Origin: CAZXYF01 sp964644705
GTDB taxonomy: Bacteria > Planctomycetota > Brocadiia > SM23-32
DNA: 10,864 bases
Assembly: GCA_964644705.1 (NCBI GenBank)
Contig: CAZXYF010000106.1
Location: forward strand, 1-10,864
Reading direction: 5' to 3'
Shown: positions 1 through 6,907 of the stretch, one piece after another
Numbering within the stretch: position 1 is the stretch's first letter
Layout of the letters: the number at the start of each line of letters is the position of its first letter
Position numbers and translations under genes: made by a program
The notes under the pieces: generated by a model
What the model saw: the letters and a program-made list of their open reading frames with translations, nothing else
What the model was told of the DNA's origin: nothing
Database searches by the model: none

Positions 1-5
1 TACGC

Positions 6-34
6 CCCTACCGGGACAAGCCCGGCAAGTAGGG
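6..34. repeat. REP-like hairpin with ACAAG loop
   Basis: CCGGG (11-15) pairs with CCCGG (21-25) around the loop ACAAG. An outer CCCTA (6-10) / TAGGG (30-34) stem continues the helix after an unpaired CAAG. The loop and GC stem match the two hairpin repeats near the right end of the window (10573-10607 and 10641-10675), so this is probably a third, more diverged member of the same dispersed palindromic family. It has no following T tract that would make it a classic terminator. Confidence 0.5.
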
Positions 35-232
35 CATCACAAAACGCACGTAGTTCACCGAAACCTTACTACTGAACTCGGTTCCCTCACCCTCCTCGTT
101 GAGAATAATAATTTCGAGACGTGGGCCTGTCAAGGCATGGTCATATCCCCGATGATACTCAATACGCCTCTTCCCAAACCCCGTTTGCGGGGGGGCATGA
201 ATGACATAACTGTCCAGACTACCGTATAATTG
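8..232 (-). pseudogene. possible decayed coding remnant, unidentified
   Basis: On the minus strand one frame is open from 232 down to a TAG at 8-10, about 74 codons, and is closed upstream by TGA (233-235). The translation looks protein-like, for example PRLEIIILNEEGEGTEFSSK followed by VSVNYVRFVMPYLPGLSR, but it has no usable ATG or GTG near its beginning and no ribosome binding site. It also crosses a run of seven G (189-195), where an indel could hide a frameshift. Its last codons lie inside the REP-like hairpin at 6-34. It may be the 3' end of a broken gene, or chance openness in an intergenic region. I recognise no family. Confidence 0.2.
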
Positions 233-307
233 TCACTATGGAATCTGGATTACAAAGATTCAATCATCCCCATTCAACAGCTCTTTTGTGCGGTACGATT
301 GGTTTAC

Positions 308-337
308 TTGCCGGGGTAAAATAGAGCCCTAAATAAT
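308..337 (+). promoter_or_regulatory. candidate sigma70 promoter for rqcH cluster
   Basis: TTGCCG (308-313) and AATAAT (332-337) are separated by 18 nt, four and five matches to the -35 and -10 consensus. Transcription would begin near 344, leaving only about 10 nt before the ATG at 354. That would fit the absence of a Shine-Dalgarno sequence there. Nothing else in 236-353 looks like a gene. Confidence 0.35.
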
Positions 338-353
338 ATTTTCTCCCAGTCTT

Positions 354-1847
354 ATGACACTTACTACGTCCGAAATAAACACGGTGGTGGAAGACATTTC
401 ACCACGGGTGGAAAGTGGAACGATCGAACGGATCGACCAACCCGATCCCCAACATCTGATTTTTCACATTCACCGCGACCACCGGAGGTACTGGCTGCAG
501 TTCGTGGCGTCCGCCAAATTCAGTCGGCTTCATCTCCTCACCCACCGTCCGGAAAAAACGCAACCGTCTCACGGGTTCTGCAACTTGCTTCGCCAACATC
601 TCACCGATTCCCCGGTTGTGAACTTACGTCAGGTGGAAGGAGATCGCGTTGTCATCCTGGAGTCCCGTGAACGCGACGCGCTGCTGGAGGCGTCGAAAGT
701 ATCTCTGGTGGCGGAGTTAATCGGTACGGGGAGCAATCTCATACTGATTGATGAGAACCAGATGGTTCTGGGAGCTTTGCACACCGAAGATTCCGACAGG
801 CGTGTTCTTCAGCCGGGTGAGACCTACGAACCTCTCCCCCCGCCGCCCGTCCAGCCGAACCGAGCGGAAAGCAACCGGTTTGCCGAACACCATGACCCTG
901 ACGATCCGCTGTCACTCAGTCGGGCCATACAGAATTATTACGAGGAGCTGGAGTCCGAGAAAAATCTCAATGAACGGCGTCAAGCTCTGTTGAGCCGGTT
1001 GGATGAGCAGACGGAGCGATTGAATGGCCGGCTCAAGAAACTCAATAAGGAGCTGGGGAAGGCTAAAAATGCCGAAGCGCTGAAACGCAAAGGGGAGCTT
1101 CTAAAGATTGCCCTACCCCGAATCGAACGCGGTCAAAAGAAGGTGGTGGTTGAGGATTTATTTGAATCAGAAAACCCGCAAAAAGAGATCGAACTTGATC
1201 CAAAACTCTCCCCCCAGGAAAACATTCAGCAATACTTTGAAGAATACAAGCGGCGCCAGGACAGTCGTGAACATGTCGCCGGGCGGATTGACACCACTCA
1301 TCATGAACTTGAACAGCTCTCCCGGGCCAAAAAACGGGTGAAATCGGCTGAGACGCTTGAAGATGTGTCGCAGCTGAAAGAGAAACTGGAATCCGGTGGA
1401 CTTCTTCCCCCGGAGGGTCAGCCATCCGAGGAACGGGAAGAAGAACGCACCGGGCCGCGACGTTTTCTCTCATGCGATGGGATGGAGATTCTCGTGGCGC
1501 GTAATAAAAAGCAGAATCATGAATTGACGTTCAGTATTTCCCGGGGAAATGATTTTTGGATGCACCTTTTGGGATGGCCCGGTCCGCATGTTATCATACG
1601 TAAGCCGCGAAATGAGGAGGTGCCCCGCCAGACCCTGGTTGATGCAGCACATCTGGCGGTTTACTTCTCGAAGATCCGAGGGACGGATTATGCTGAGGTG
1701 GTTTACACTCAGCGTAAACACGTCAGTCCCATCAAAGGGGGCGAGCCAGGACGCGTACATTATTCCAATGAGAACTCGATGCGCATACAATTCAGCAAGA
1801 AGCGTATGAAACGTTTGTTAAATCATAAAGAACGTGCTTTGCACTGA
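354..1847 (+). CDS. rqcH: NFACT-family ribosome quality control factor RqcH (Rqc2 homologue)
   Basis: RqcH binds stalled, split 50S subunits carrying a nascent chain and tRNA, and recruits alanyl-tRNA to add C-terminal alanine tails that mark the chain for proteolysis. The 497-residue product has the NFACT-N core (about 1-165), including a D97-R98 dipeptide; that pair is essential in characterised homologues. A conserved SNLILID stretch lies at 127-133. A charged coiled-coil middle follows (about 185-345), beginning PLSLSRAIQNYYEELESEK, then an NFACT-R/DUF814 domain (about 369-480) with DGMEILVARNKKQN, NDFWMH and PGPHVIIR. Usual length is about 570 residues. Only about 25 residues separate the proline-rich end of NFACT-N from the coiled coil, so the helix-hairpin-helix region appears absent. 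The start fits the family N-terminus, though no Shine-Dalgarno is visible. First gene of a four-gene cluster. Confidence 0.9.
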   Translation: MTLTTSEINTVVEDISPRVESGTIERIDQPDPQHLIFHIHRDHRRYWLQFVASAKFSRLHLLTHRPEKTQPSHGFCNLLRQHLTDSPVVNLRQVEGDRVVILESRERDALLEASKVSLVAELIGTGSNLILIDENQMVLGALHTEDSDRRVLQPGETYEPLPPPPVQPNRAESNRFAEHHDPDDPLSLSRAIQNYYEELESEKNLNERRQALLSRLDEQTERLNGRLKKLNKELGKAKNAEALKRKGELLKIALPRIERGQKKVVVEDLFESENPQKEIELDPKLSPQENIQQYFEEYKRRQDSREHVAGRIDTTHHELEQLSRAKKRVKSAETLEDVSQLKEKLESGGLLPPEGQPSEEREEERTGPRRFLSCDGMEILVARNKKQNHELTFSISRGNDFWMHLLGWPGPHVIIRKPRNEEVPRQTLVDAAHLAVYFSKIRGTDYAEVVYTQRKHVSPIKGGEPGRVHYSNENSMRIQFSKKRMKRLLNHKERALH

Positions 1848-1858
1848 GCATTGTTTAT

Positions 1859-1867
1859 GGGAAGGAG
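1859..1867 (+). promoter_or_regulatory. ribosome binding site setting nitroreductase start
   Basis: GGGAAGGAG lies 7 nt before the ATG at 1875. It selects this ATG over the in-frame TTG at 1851 and ATG at 1857, which have no such site. The protein from 1875 begins directly with the usual nitroreductase N-terminus. Confidence 0.75.
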
Positions 1868-1874
1868 TGTTTCT

Positions 1875-2438
1875 ATGGATGCCCGCACACTTTTGAAATC
1901 ACGTCGGTCGATTCGCAAATATCAACAGAAGACAGTGGATCGAGAAACTCTGATGGAGGTCATAGACCTCGCGCGCTACGCGCCCTCCGGAGGGAACGCA
2001 CAGGAGTGGGAAATTGTGGCTGTTGATGATCCGGGGCTGTTGGACGATGTGTATGAAACGCTCGCGTGGTTGCCGGCCACCGGGGAACCGCCCAAAGACC
2101 AACGTCCAATGGCCTATCTGGTGGTTATATCCACCGAGGAGGCAGGAGTGGCTGATTGTGCCAGCCTGGCCACATATACCGTCCTGGCAGCGCATGCAGT
2201 GGGATTGGGATCGTGCTGGTTTGGGTCCATTCGTCGCACAGAATTGGCCGATGATCTTCAAATACCGGACGATTATAGCATTGAGTTCGTTATTTCGCTT
2301 GGGTATCCCGCGGAGGACGCTGAAACGTTTGATAGCAGTGATGATACTCAGGTCACCGAACAAAACGAAACAATCCACGTCCCAAAACTAACGCCGGAGA
2401 ACTTCGTCCACTACAATGAGTTCGGTCAATCAGAGTGA
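1875..2438 (+). CDS. nitroreductase-family FMN oxidoreductase
   Basis: A 187-residue NAD(P)H-dependent flavin oxidoreductase of the COG0778 type, soluble and expected to be a homodimer with FMN at the interface. The FMN phosphate-binding opening RRSIRKY is at 10-16, the PSGGNAQEW loop at 37-45, and the late GLGSCWFGSI segment at 110-119, followed by FVISLGYP (138-145). All sit where the family has them. Length is typical of the small nitroreductases. Its natural substrate cannot be read from the sequence; quinones, nitro compounds, enones or flavin itself are all possible. The C-terminal tail is acidic. It lies 27 nt after rqcH and 22 nt before rph, so the three are probably co-transcribed, with no obvious functional tie. 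Confidence 0.85.
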   Translation: MDARTLLKSRRSIRKYQQKTVDRETLMEVIDLARYAPSGGNAQEWEIVAVDDPGLLDDVYETLAWLPATGEPPKDQRPMAYLVVISTEEAGVADCASLATYTVLAAHAVGLGSCWFGSIRRTELADDLQIPDDYSIEFVISLGYPAEDAETFDSSDDTQVTEQNETIHVPKLTPENFVHYNEFGQSE

Positions 2439-2451
2439 TTGGTTTTCTACC

Positions 2452-2456
2452 GGAGG
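2452..2456 (+). promoter_or_regulatory. rph ribosome binding site
   Basis: GGAGG four bases before the ATG at 2461. It decides that start against the in-frame ATG at 2416. Confidence 0.7.
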
Positions 2457-2460
2457 ATCT

Positions 2461-3180
2461 ATGAGAAGCGATGGAAGAATGAACAACGAGTTGCGACCGC
2501 TGGAACTTGAGCGGGACTACACGCAGTATGCCGAGGGGTCGGTGCACGTGCAGGCCGGTGATACCCGGGTGCTTTGCACGGCGATGGTCCAGGACGGGGT
2601 GCCTCACCATTGCCGCCATCAACATATCGGGTGGGTGACTGCGGAGTATGCGATGTTGCCCAGCAGTAATTCAGACCGACGTAGCCTGCACCGGAGCCCC
2701 AGCGGCAGAACAAAAGAAATCCAACGACTCATTGGACGGTGCCTTCGGCTTTCTGTTGATCTTTCTCAGTTTCAGGGTCGTACAATCTGGTGCGACTGTG
2801 ACGTTATCCAGGCCGATGGTGGAACCCGTACTGCGTCCGTCACGGGAGCATTCGTGGCGCTTACCGATGCGCTGTGGAAGATGGAAGATCGCGGGGATAT
2901 CGATGTCCTGCCCATCAAGGAAGGGATTTCCGCGGTGAGTGTGGGCATCGTGGAGGGCCGTCCAGTTCTCGATCTCACGGGAGAAGAAGATAAAGCAGCC
3001 GATGTGGACATGAACGTCGTCATGACGCACTCCGGTGAGTTCGTTGAGGTGCAGGGAACGGGTGAGGAAACTCCGTTTGGTCGGGAGAACCTGGATGAGC
3101 TGCTTGATCTGGCGGTAAAGGGTAATGAAGAGATCCGCCAGAAACAGATGGGCCTGCTCACCGAACGTTTGTCTGTCTAA
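2461..3180 (+). CDS. rph: RNase PH
   Basis: Phosphate-dependent 3'-5' exoribonuclease that trims tRNA precursor 3' ends and helps degrade structured RNA; it works as a hexameric ring. The 239-residue product has the family opening MRSDGRMNNELRPL, the EGSV and DTRVLCTA strands (25-41), SGRTKEIQRLIGR (81-93), the phosphate-binding DGGTRTAS (119-126, R123) and the catalytic-region EEDKAADVDMNVV (175-187) with D177 and D183. Start choice: GGAGG at 2452-2456 precedes this ATG, and the family begins here; the earlier in-frame ATG at 2416 lies inside the nitroreductase gene and would add 15 unrelated residues. Length is normal (about 240). The region between about 67 and 82 appears a few residues shorter than in E. 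coli. Confidence 0.95.
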   Translation: MRSDGRMNNELRPLELERDYTQYAEGSVHVQAGDTRVLCTAMVQDGVPHHCRHQHIGWVTAEYAMLPSSNSDRRSLHRSPSGRTKEIQRLIGRCLRLSVDLSQFQGRTIWCDCDVIQADGGTRTASVTGAFVALTDALWKMEDRGDIDVLPIKEGISAVSVGIVEGRPVLDLTGEEDKAADVDMNVVMTHSGEFVEVQGTGEETPFGRENLDELLDLAVKGNEEIRQKQMGLLTERLSV

Positions 3181-3208
3181 ACACCCCTGCTTCCGGGGCA
3201 AGAATACC

Positions 3209-4057
3209 GTGCCCGACCATCCCATCATATCTGGCTGGACCATTCGCCGGCTGCTCCAGTCGGACCCGGGCGATGTTGAGCTCAGTCTGGACCTGGGGGT
3301 GAGCACCGAAACTATCCAGCGCACCCAGACCGATGTGCTTTTACCGAATACCACCGCCGTGCCCCTCTCGGGGCTAAAGGATCTAAATTCAGATCCGGAG
3401 GATTGTTTCCTGTTATTAGCGGAGGAAACAATCCGCAAGGTGTATCTCTACAGTGATGAAACGCGCAAATACTATAAGCTCTATCAGCCCGAAGAAAACG
3501 TTGCGCCAACCATCGTCATCGCGGGCGCCACAATGCATACCATCGTTGACAATACTCCCTGGGATGATGCGCATCAGAAGACGTCGGCGCTTCCCCCCCG
3601 GAATGGAGAATGTCTGGATACGTGCTTTGGGCTGGGGTACAGCGCTCAATTGCTCCGGAACCGTGGCTACGAAAAGATCGTGAGTTGCGAAAAAGACTCC
3701 AATGTGTTGCGCATTGCCCGCCTCAATCCATGGTCGGCGAACGCCTTTGACCGGGACGGTATTGAAGTGGTGCCATCTGATGTCCGTGAATACATCTCGG
3801 ACTGCCAGAATGAACGTTTCGCCGGTATCTTTCACGACCCCCCCACCATCCACCAGGCCGGCGAACTTTACAGCGGGGAATTGTATAAGGACTTTCAGCG
3901 AATTATGAAATCCGGTGGTGTTTTCTACCATTACGTCGGAAGCCCGGGTAAAAAACGCGGGCAGGATTTTAAGCGCGGGGTTATGAGGCGCCTTCAGGAT
4001 GCGGGATTCACCCGCGTGGAACGCAGAAAAGGTGGCGTCACCGGTCAGAAGCGTTGA
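3209..4057 (+). CDS. COG2521-like (archaeal-type) SAM-dependent methyltransferase
   Basis: A class I SAM-dependent methyltransferase of 282 residues resembling the predicted archaeal methyltransferases of COG2521, whose substrate I do not know. The N-terminal half (1-110) ends in a TIVIAGATMH segment typical of that group. The Rossmann core follows: motif I CLDTCFGLGYSA (135-146), acidic motif II CEKDSNVLRIA (160-170), NPWS (173-176), a motif IV of HDPP (209-212) with AGELY (217-221), and FYHYVGSPGKKRGQDF (239-254). The DPP motif resembles that of amino-group or RNA/DNA base methylases, but that alone does not settle the substrate. The start is taken as GTG 3209, 28 nt after rph, because the family-like sequence begins there; a weak GGGG lies upstream. 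An in-frame ATG at 3125 would overlap rph and add 28 unlikely residues. Confidence 0.8.
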   Translation: MPDHPIISGWTIRRLLQSDPGDVELSLDLGVSTETIQRTQTDVLLPNTTAVPLSGLKDLNSDPEDCFLLLAEETIRKVYLYSDETRKYYKLYQPEENVAPTIVIAGATMHTIVDNTPWDDAHQKTSALPPRNGECLDTCFGLGYSAQLLRNRGYEKIVSCEKDSNVLRIARLNPWSANAFDRDGIEVVPSDVREYISDCQNERFAGIFHDPPTIHQAGELYSGELYKDFQRIMKSGGVFYHYVGSPGKKRGQDFKRGVMRRLQDAGFTRVERRKGGVTGQKR

Positions 4058-4078
4058 AACGTCTGAGAATCTCCCCTC

Positions 4079-4099
4079 CCACAGCGTCTCATGCTGTGG
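4079..4099 (+). other. stem-loop after the rqcH-rph cluster
   Basis: CCACAGC (4079-4085) and GCTGTGG (4093-4099) form a perfect 7-bp stem with a 7-nt loop, 21 nt after the methyltransferase stop. No T run follows, so it is not a canonical intrinsic terminator; it may stabilise the transcript 3' end. A second small hairpin with a cUUCGg tetraloop (GATAC-TTCG-GTATC) sits at 4124-4137. Confidence 0.35.
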
Positions 4100-4110
4100 C
4101 AACACCAACT

Positions 4111-4139
4111 TTGCGCTCAAAAAGATACTTCGGTATCAT
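4111..4139 (+). promoter_or_regulatory. weak candidate promoter for pgmB
   Basis: TTGCGC (4111-4116) and TATCAT (4134-4139) have a 17-nt spacer; the -10 matches at five positions, the -35 at only three. It would give a leader of about 40 nt for the gene at 4187. The -10 overlaps a cUUCGg hairpin sequence, so both readings cannot be important at once. Confidence 0.25.
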
Positions 4140-4186
4140 ACCCTATTCGTTCCCATTTTCCTTTTACTTCAGCCATAGAAAATACC

Positions 4187-4852
4187 ATGGAAGAAGAAAC
4201 GACGAACAAGCCGATCAATGCCGTCATTTTCGATCTGGATGGCGTTCTCGTGTCCACCGATGAATATCATTACGAGAGCTGGGCAAGACTTGCGGAAGAA
4301 GAAGACATCCCCTTCGGACCCGAATTCGGTGAACGGTTTCGCGGGGTCAGTCGTATGGAATGTCTGGCCATGCTCCTCGAACAAACGGACCAGGAATACA
4401 CCGACGAAGAAAAACAGGAACTGGCCGATCGGAAGAATGGCTATTATCGGGACATGATTTCCCATCTGTCCCCCGGCGACATCCTTCCGGGCAGCCTCGA
4501 AATGGTGCAGGAGTTGCGAGAACGGAATCTTAAAGTGGGTCTTGCGAGTGGTTCCAAAAATGCTCCCTTCATCGTCGATCGCATTGATATCGGGGATGAG
4601 TTGGATGCGATGGTTTGCGGTCTTGACATCGAAAACAGCAAGCCTCACCCGGAAATATTCCAGCGTGCTGCCGATCAGCTCGATGAGGATCCGGAAAACT
4701 GTCTTGTGGTGGAAGATGCGCAGTCGGGTGTGAACGCAGCCAGACGTGCCGGAATGCGCGCGCTTGGCATCGGGGATCGAGAACTGGAAGGCGCCGAGAA
4801 AACAGTTCCGGGCCTGTCGGAGATCACTCCTGACGAACTGCTGAACCTGTAG
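4187..4852 (+). CDS. pgmB: beta-phosphoglucomutase (HAD superfamily)
   Basis: Converts beta-D-glucose 1-phosphate to glucose 6-phosphate via a beta-glucose 1,6-bisphosphate intermediate, usually downstream of maltose, trehalose or kojibiose phosphorylases. The 221-residue protein has the nucleophile motif DLDGVL with D16 and the acid/base D18, T24, and EYHYESW (26-32). RGVSR with R56, a cap loop ADRKNGYYRDMI (80-91), the signature ASGSKN (120-125), K152 in SKPHPEIF, and E176-D177 for magnesium complete the set. The cap residues and RxGVSR/SxSKN motifs favour beta-PGM over a general HAD phosphatase. Start: ATG 4187, just before the HAD beta strand; the upstream in-frame ATG 4091 would add 32 non-conserved residues. 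No Shine-Dalgarno is visible. No phosphorylase gene is nearby. Confidence 0.88.
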   Translation: MEEETTNKPINAVIFDLDGVLVSTDEYHYESWARLAEEEDIPFGPEFGERFRGVSRMECLAMLLEQTDQEYTDEEKQELADRKNGYYRDMISHLSPGDILPGSLEMVQELRERNLKVGLASGSKNAPFIVDRIDIGDELDAMVCGLDIENSKPHPEIFQRAADQLDEDPENCLVVEDAQSGVNAARRAGMRALGIGDRELEGAEKTVPGLSEITPDELLNL

Positions 4853-4873
4853 AGTTAGAAACAGGCAAAAAAG

Positions 4874-4916
4874 AATAAGCACTGATTGCGGTTTGTAAGT
4901 GCAATCAGTGCTTATT
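4874..4916. terminator. intrinsic terminator, probably bidirectional
   Basis: AATAAGCACTGATTGC (4874-4889) is a perfect 16-bp complement of 4901-4916, with an 11-nt loop. It lies between the convergent ends of pgmB (stop 4852) and the minus-strand methyltransferase (stop 4946). On the minus strand the stem is followed by a TTCTTTTTT run (complement of 4865-4873), a classic terminator for the leftward operon. On the plus strand the following bases (GTCATTGCGG) are not T-rich, so termination of pgmB would depend on the TTATT within the stem. Confidence 0.85.
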
Positions 4917-4945
4917 GTCATTGCGGGAGAGCGGGATAATGGTAA

Positions 4946-5539
4946 TTATTCCGCTTTATTTTTATGTACCGCCGAGTGCAATCGTTCAGGGGGAATGTTG
5001 GTCGGGAAAAAATAACTCTCCTGCACTTTGAACCGCGCTTCAATGGGCTTGCGGAAATTAGCCACCTGCAGATACAGGCCGTCCGCCGGGAGATTCTCTT
5101 CGATGGCATCCAGCAGCTCGTCCACCTCGTCGATAATTAGTGGCACCGAACTGACAATAGCATCGGGAGCTTCCCATGGGGTGCCTGCTATGATATTTGT
5201 CAGTTCGGTTGCATTGGCCTGCACGAGTTTGATCCGGTCCCCAAATCGTTTCTCCACTTTTTTGCAGAAAGAAGCTTCCCGTTCAATGCACAGCAGTTGT
5301 CCATCATCCCCCAGGGCTTCAAGAATACCGCGAGTCAGGCTACCCGTACCCGTGCCCAATTCCACCACGGTCTGCGGGTTCACACCCTGAAGCTCGTCCC
5401 GGACCGTGTCGGATATTTGTTTGGTACAGGGAAGCGGCGCGCCCATTTTGATGGGATGTCGAATTGAACGAAACAGGAATGAAACCGCCCGTCCGCAGCG
5501 TTTGAAAAAACTATCCTTGCTATCTGAGTCCTTGTTCAC
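4946..5539 (-). CDS. phospholipid N-methyltransferase-like SAM-dependent methyltransferase
   Basis: A 197-residue class I methyltransferase most like the COG3963/PmtA group, which methylate phosphatidylethanolamine; a KsgA-like rRNA dimethylase ancestry is an alternative reading. Seen: an amphipathic N-terminus FFKRCGRAVSFLFRSIRHP (11-29) that could touch the membrane, KMGAPLPCTK (31-40, where PmtA has a GAxxPSS segment), SAM motif I VELGTGTGSLT (59-69), CIERE (84-88), motif IV SSVPL (130-134) and NIPPERLH (181-188), the position of the NxPPA motif of that family. The start is GTG 5539 with AGGAG at 5549-5553. It follows rhaI by 66 nt on the same strand and is probably co-transcribed, although the two have no evident pathway in common. 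The substrate is inferred, not shown. Confidence 0.65.
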   Translation of the reverse strand: MNKDSDSKDSFFKRCGRAVSFLFRSIRHPIKMGAPLPCTKQISDTVRDELQGVNPQTVVELGTGTGSLTRGILEALGDDGQLLCIEREASFCKKVEKRFGDRIKLVQANATELTNIIAGTPWEAPDAIVSSVPLIIDEVDELLDAIEENLPADGLYLQVANFRKPIEARFKVQESYFFPTNIPPERLHSAVHKNKAE

Positions 5540-5548
5540 CGTTTGGGT

Positions 5549-5553
5549 CTCCT
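5549..5553 (-). promoter_or_regulatory. ribosome binding site before GTG start
   Basis: On the minus strand AGGAG (complement of CTCCT) lies 9 nt before the GTG whose first base is 5539. It supports that unusual start codon; the next in-frame methionine is residue 32, too far into the protein. Confidence 0.6.
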
Positions 5554-5605
5554 GCTAAGGGTTGTAGCCAAAAAGCCGTCTGACCGTGTTTTTGAAATAG
5601 TTGTA

Positions 5606-6850
5606 TTATTCCCGTTCGGATTCAATTGTTCCCTGATATCCGCTCTCATCAAAAGCCGTGACGGGATCGGGAGGCAATCCCTGTTCAATACGGGCCATAC
5701 CGACAAGCGGACGAACATCGGTGAGAAACGCGTCCAGAAGCGTGCGATTGGCTCCGATGATGTTCTGTCCCTCGCGCATACAACTTAAACGATCCCGTTC
5801 AATTATAAGAGCTTTTGCCAGTGTTATCATCAGAGAATCAATCGTGTGCAATACGGCCCTGATCCGGTTCTCCAGGGAGGAACACTGATCCACCATGTAT
5901 GCCCAATTACGGCCCGAATCCTCGTTCACCGCGGCATCATGTTTGACCAGTTCACAGAAAATCTCGAACATCCGCAGGCCGGGTTCCACCGCCTGATCAT
6001 CATCGGCTGCATACCGGGTGTTGAAATGAAAGCCTCCGGGGGTGTTCGTCCCGAGCAGCCGGGCCACAATTTGCGCGACATTCACTCCCCACGCGTGGTG
6101 CCCCATATCCACCAGCACACCGGCACGATCCCCCAGAAATTCGGCAATCTCTTTTGCGACGCCGGCATCAGAAATAACCGTGCTGTAGGTGCCGGGTTCA
6201 AAATGTTTGTATTCGATCAGATGCCGCACATCGTGGACACTTCTCTGGTAAATCATGCTGAGTGCTTCCCGGGCCCGTTCCTCCTGCTGCCAGAGGTCCC
6301 GCTGGCCGGGGTATTGAGAACCATCGGGCAACCAGTATGTGACCAGGTCGCGGCCATACCGATGCGCGATCACGCAGGATACCAGGCAGTGATCGATCAG
6401 CCTATCACGGACAGTATCGTCCGGAGAACTCAGGCTTCCATGGTGCGTGCCTTCAAGAAACAGAGTCGGATTGACTGCCCCAATATCTATGCCCTGATCC
6501 TGTGCGTATTCGGCGAGTTCTTCGAAATCATCCGGTTTTACCTCATCCATTGCTACGTCGTCCGGTTTATCCCATCCCACGTGAATCGCCATACGTGGAG
6601 ACGCCCCCGTCAGCTCGTGCACGAACGCGGCATCTCGAACCTTGGCAAAACGGTCCGGTGCCGGTGCTGGCGGCATGAAGTGTCCAAATCGTCCCCCGCC
6701 AAACTTGCCGAAAAGCCAGGATGGAACCTCCACCTCAAAAGATTTGAGCTTATCCTTGACGTTGTCGGCGTCAATATCCTTGTCCGCCAATTTATCTTTC
6801 AACACGTCGTATTCACGCTTCATCTGACCACTGGGATTCGCAGACATCAT
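5606..6850 (-). CDS. rhaI: L-rhamnose isomerase, RhaI (P. stutzeri) type
   Basis: Interconverts L-rhamnose and L-rhamnulose; the P. stutzeri enzyme of this xylose-isomerase-like TIM-barrel family also accepts other aldoses such as D-allose. The 414-residue product keeps the metal and catalytic set: E213 and K215 in EYKHFEP, D248 and H251 in VDMGHHAW, H275 in GGFHFN, D283 and D285, and D321 in MVDQ. These run at a constant offset of six from the E219, K221, D254, H257, H281, D289/D291 and D327 I recall for the P. stutzeri enzyme. EVPSW (41-45) and GRFG (53-56) also match. Start: GGAGG (6855-6859) precedes tandem ATGs at 6850 and 6847, and either could be used. The frame stays open to 7138, but that extension is not family-like. 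No rhaB, rhaD or regulator is nearby, so rhamnose itself is likely but unproven. Confidence 0.9.
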   Translation of the reverse strand: MMSANPSGQMKREYDVLKDKLADKDIDADNVKDKLKSFEVEVPSWLFGKFGGGRFGHFMPPAPAPDRFAKVRDAAFVHELTGASPRMAIHVGWDKPDDVAMDEVKPDDFEELAEYAQDQGIDIGAVNPTLFLEGTHHGSLSSPDDTVRDRLIDHCLVSCVIAHRYGRDLVTYWLPDGSQYPGQRDLWQQEERAREALSMIYQRSVHDVRHLIEYKHFEPGTYSTVISDAGVAKEIAEFLGDRAGVLVDMGHHAWGVNVAQIVARLLGTNTPGGFHFNTRYAADDDQAVEPGLRMFEIFCELVKHDAAVNEDSGRNWAYMVDQCSSLENRIRAVLHTIDSLMITLAKALIIERDRLSCMREGQNIIGANRTLLDAFLTDVRPLVGMARIEQGLPPDPVTAFDESGYQGTIESERE

Positions 6851-6854
6851 TCGA

Positions 6855-6859
6855 CCTCC
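6855..6859 (-). promoter_or_regulatory. rhaI ribosome binding site
   Basis: GGAGG on the minus strand, 4 nt before the ATG at 6850 and 7 nt before the adjoining ATG at 6847; the second spacing is the more usual. It rules out the long upstream in-frame extension. Confidence 0.75.
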
Positions 6860-6907
6860 ATGTAGAAAGTATGGCCGGGCACCCCGGTACTCATTCCCTG
6901 CTTTATT

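Noticed and set aside
1851..1874. Earlier TTG/ATG starts for the nitroreductase
   Set aside because: The strong ribosome binding site and the family N-terminus both point to ATG 1875.
2671..3438. Minus-strand open frame of 255 codons opposite rph and the COG2521-like methyltransferase
   Set aside because: It spans two well-supported genes on the other strand and has no family features.
5846..6865. Plus-strand open frame of 339 codons opposite rhaI
   Set aside because: It is antisense to a clear, motif-complete isomerase, and its translation shows no recognisable domain; the openness follows from the codon pattern of rhaI.
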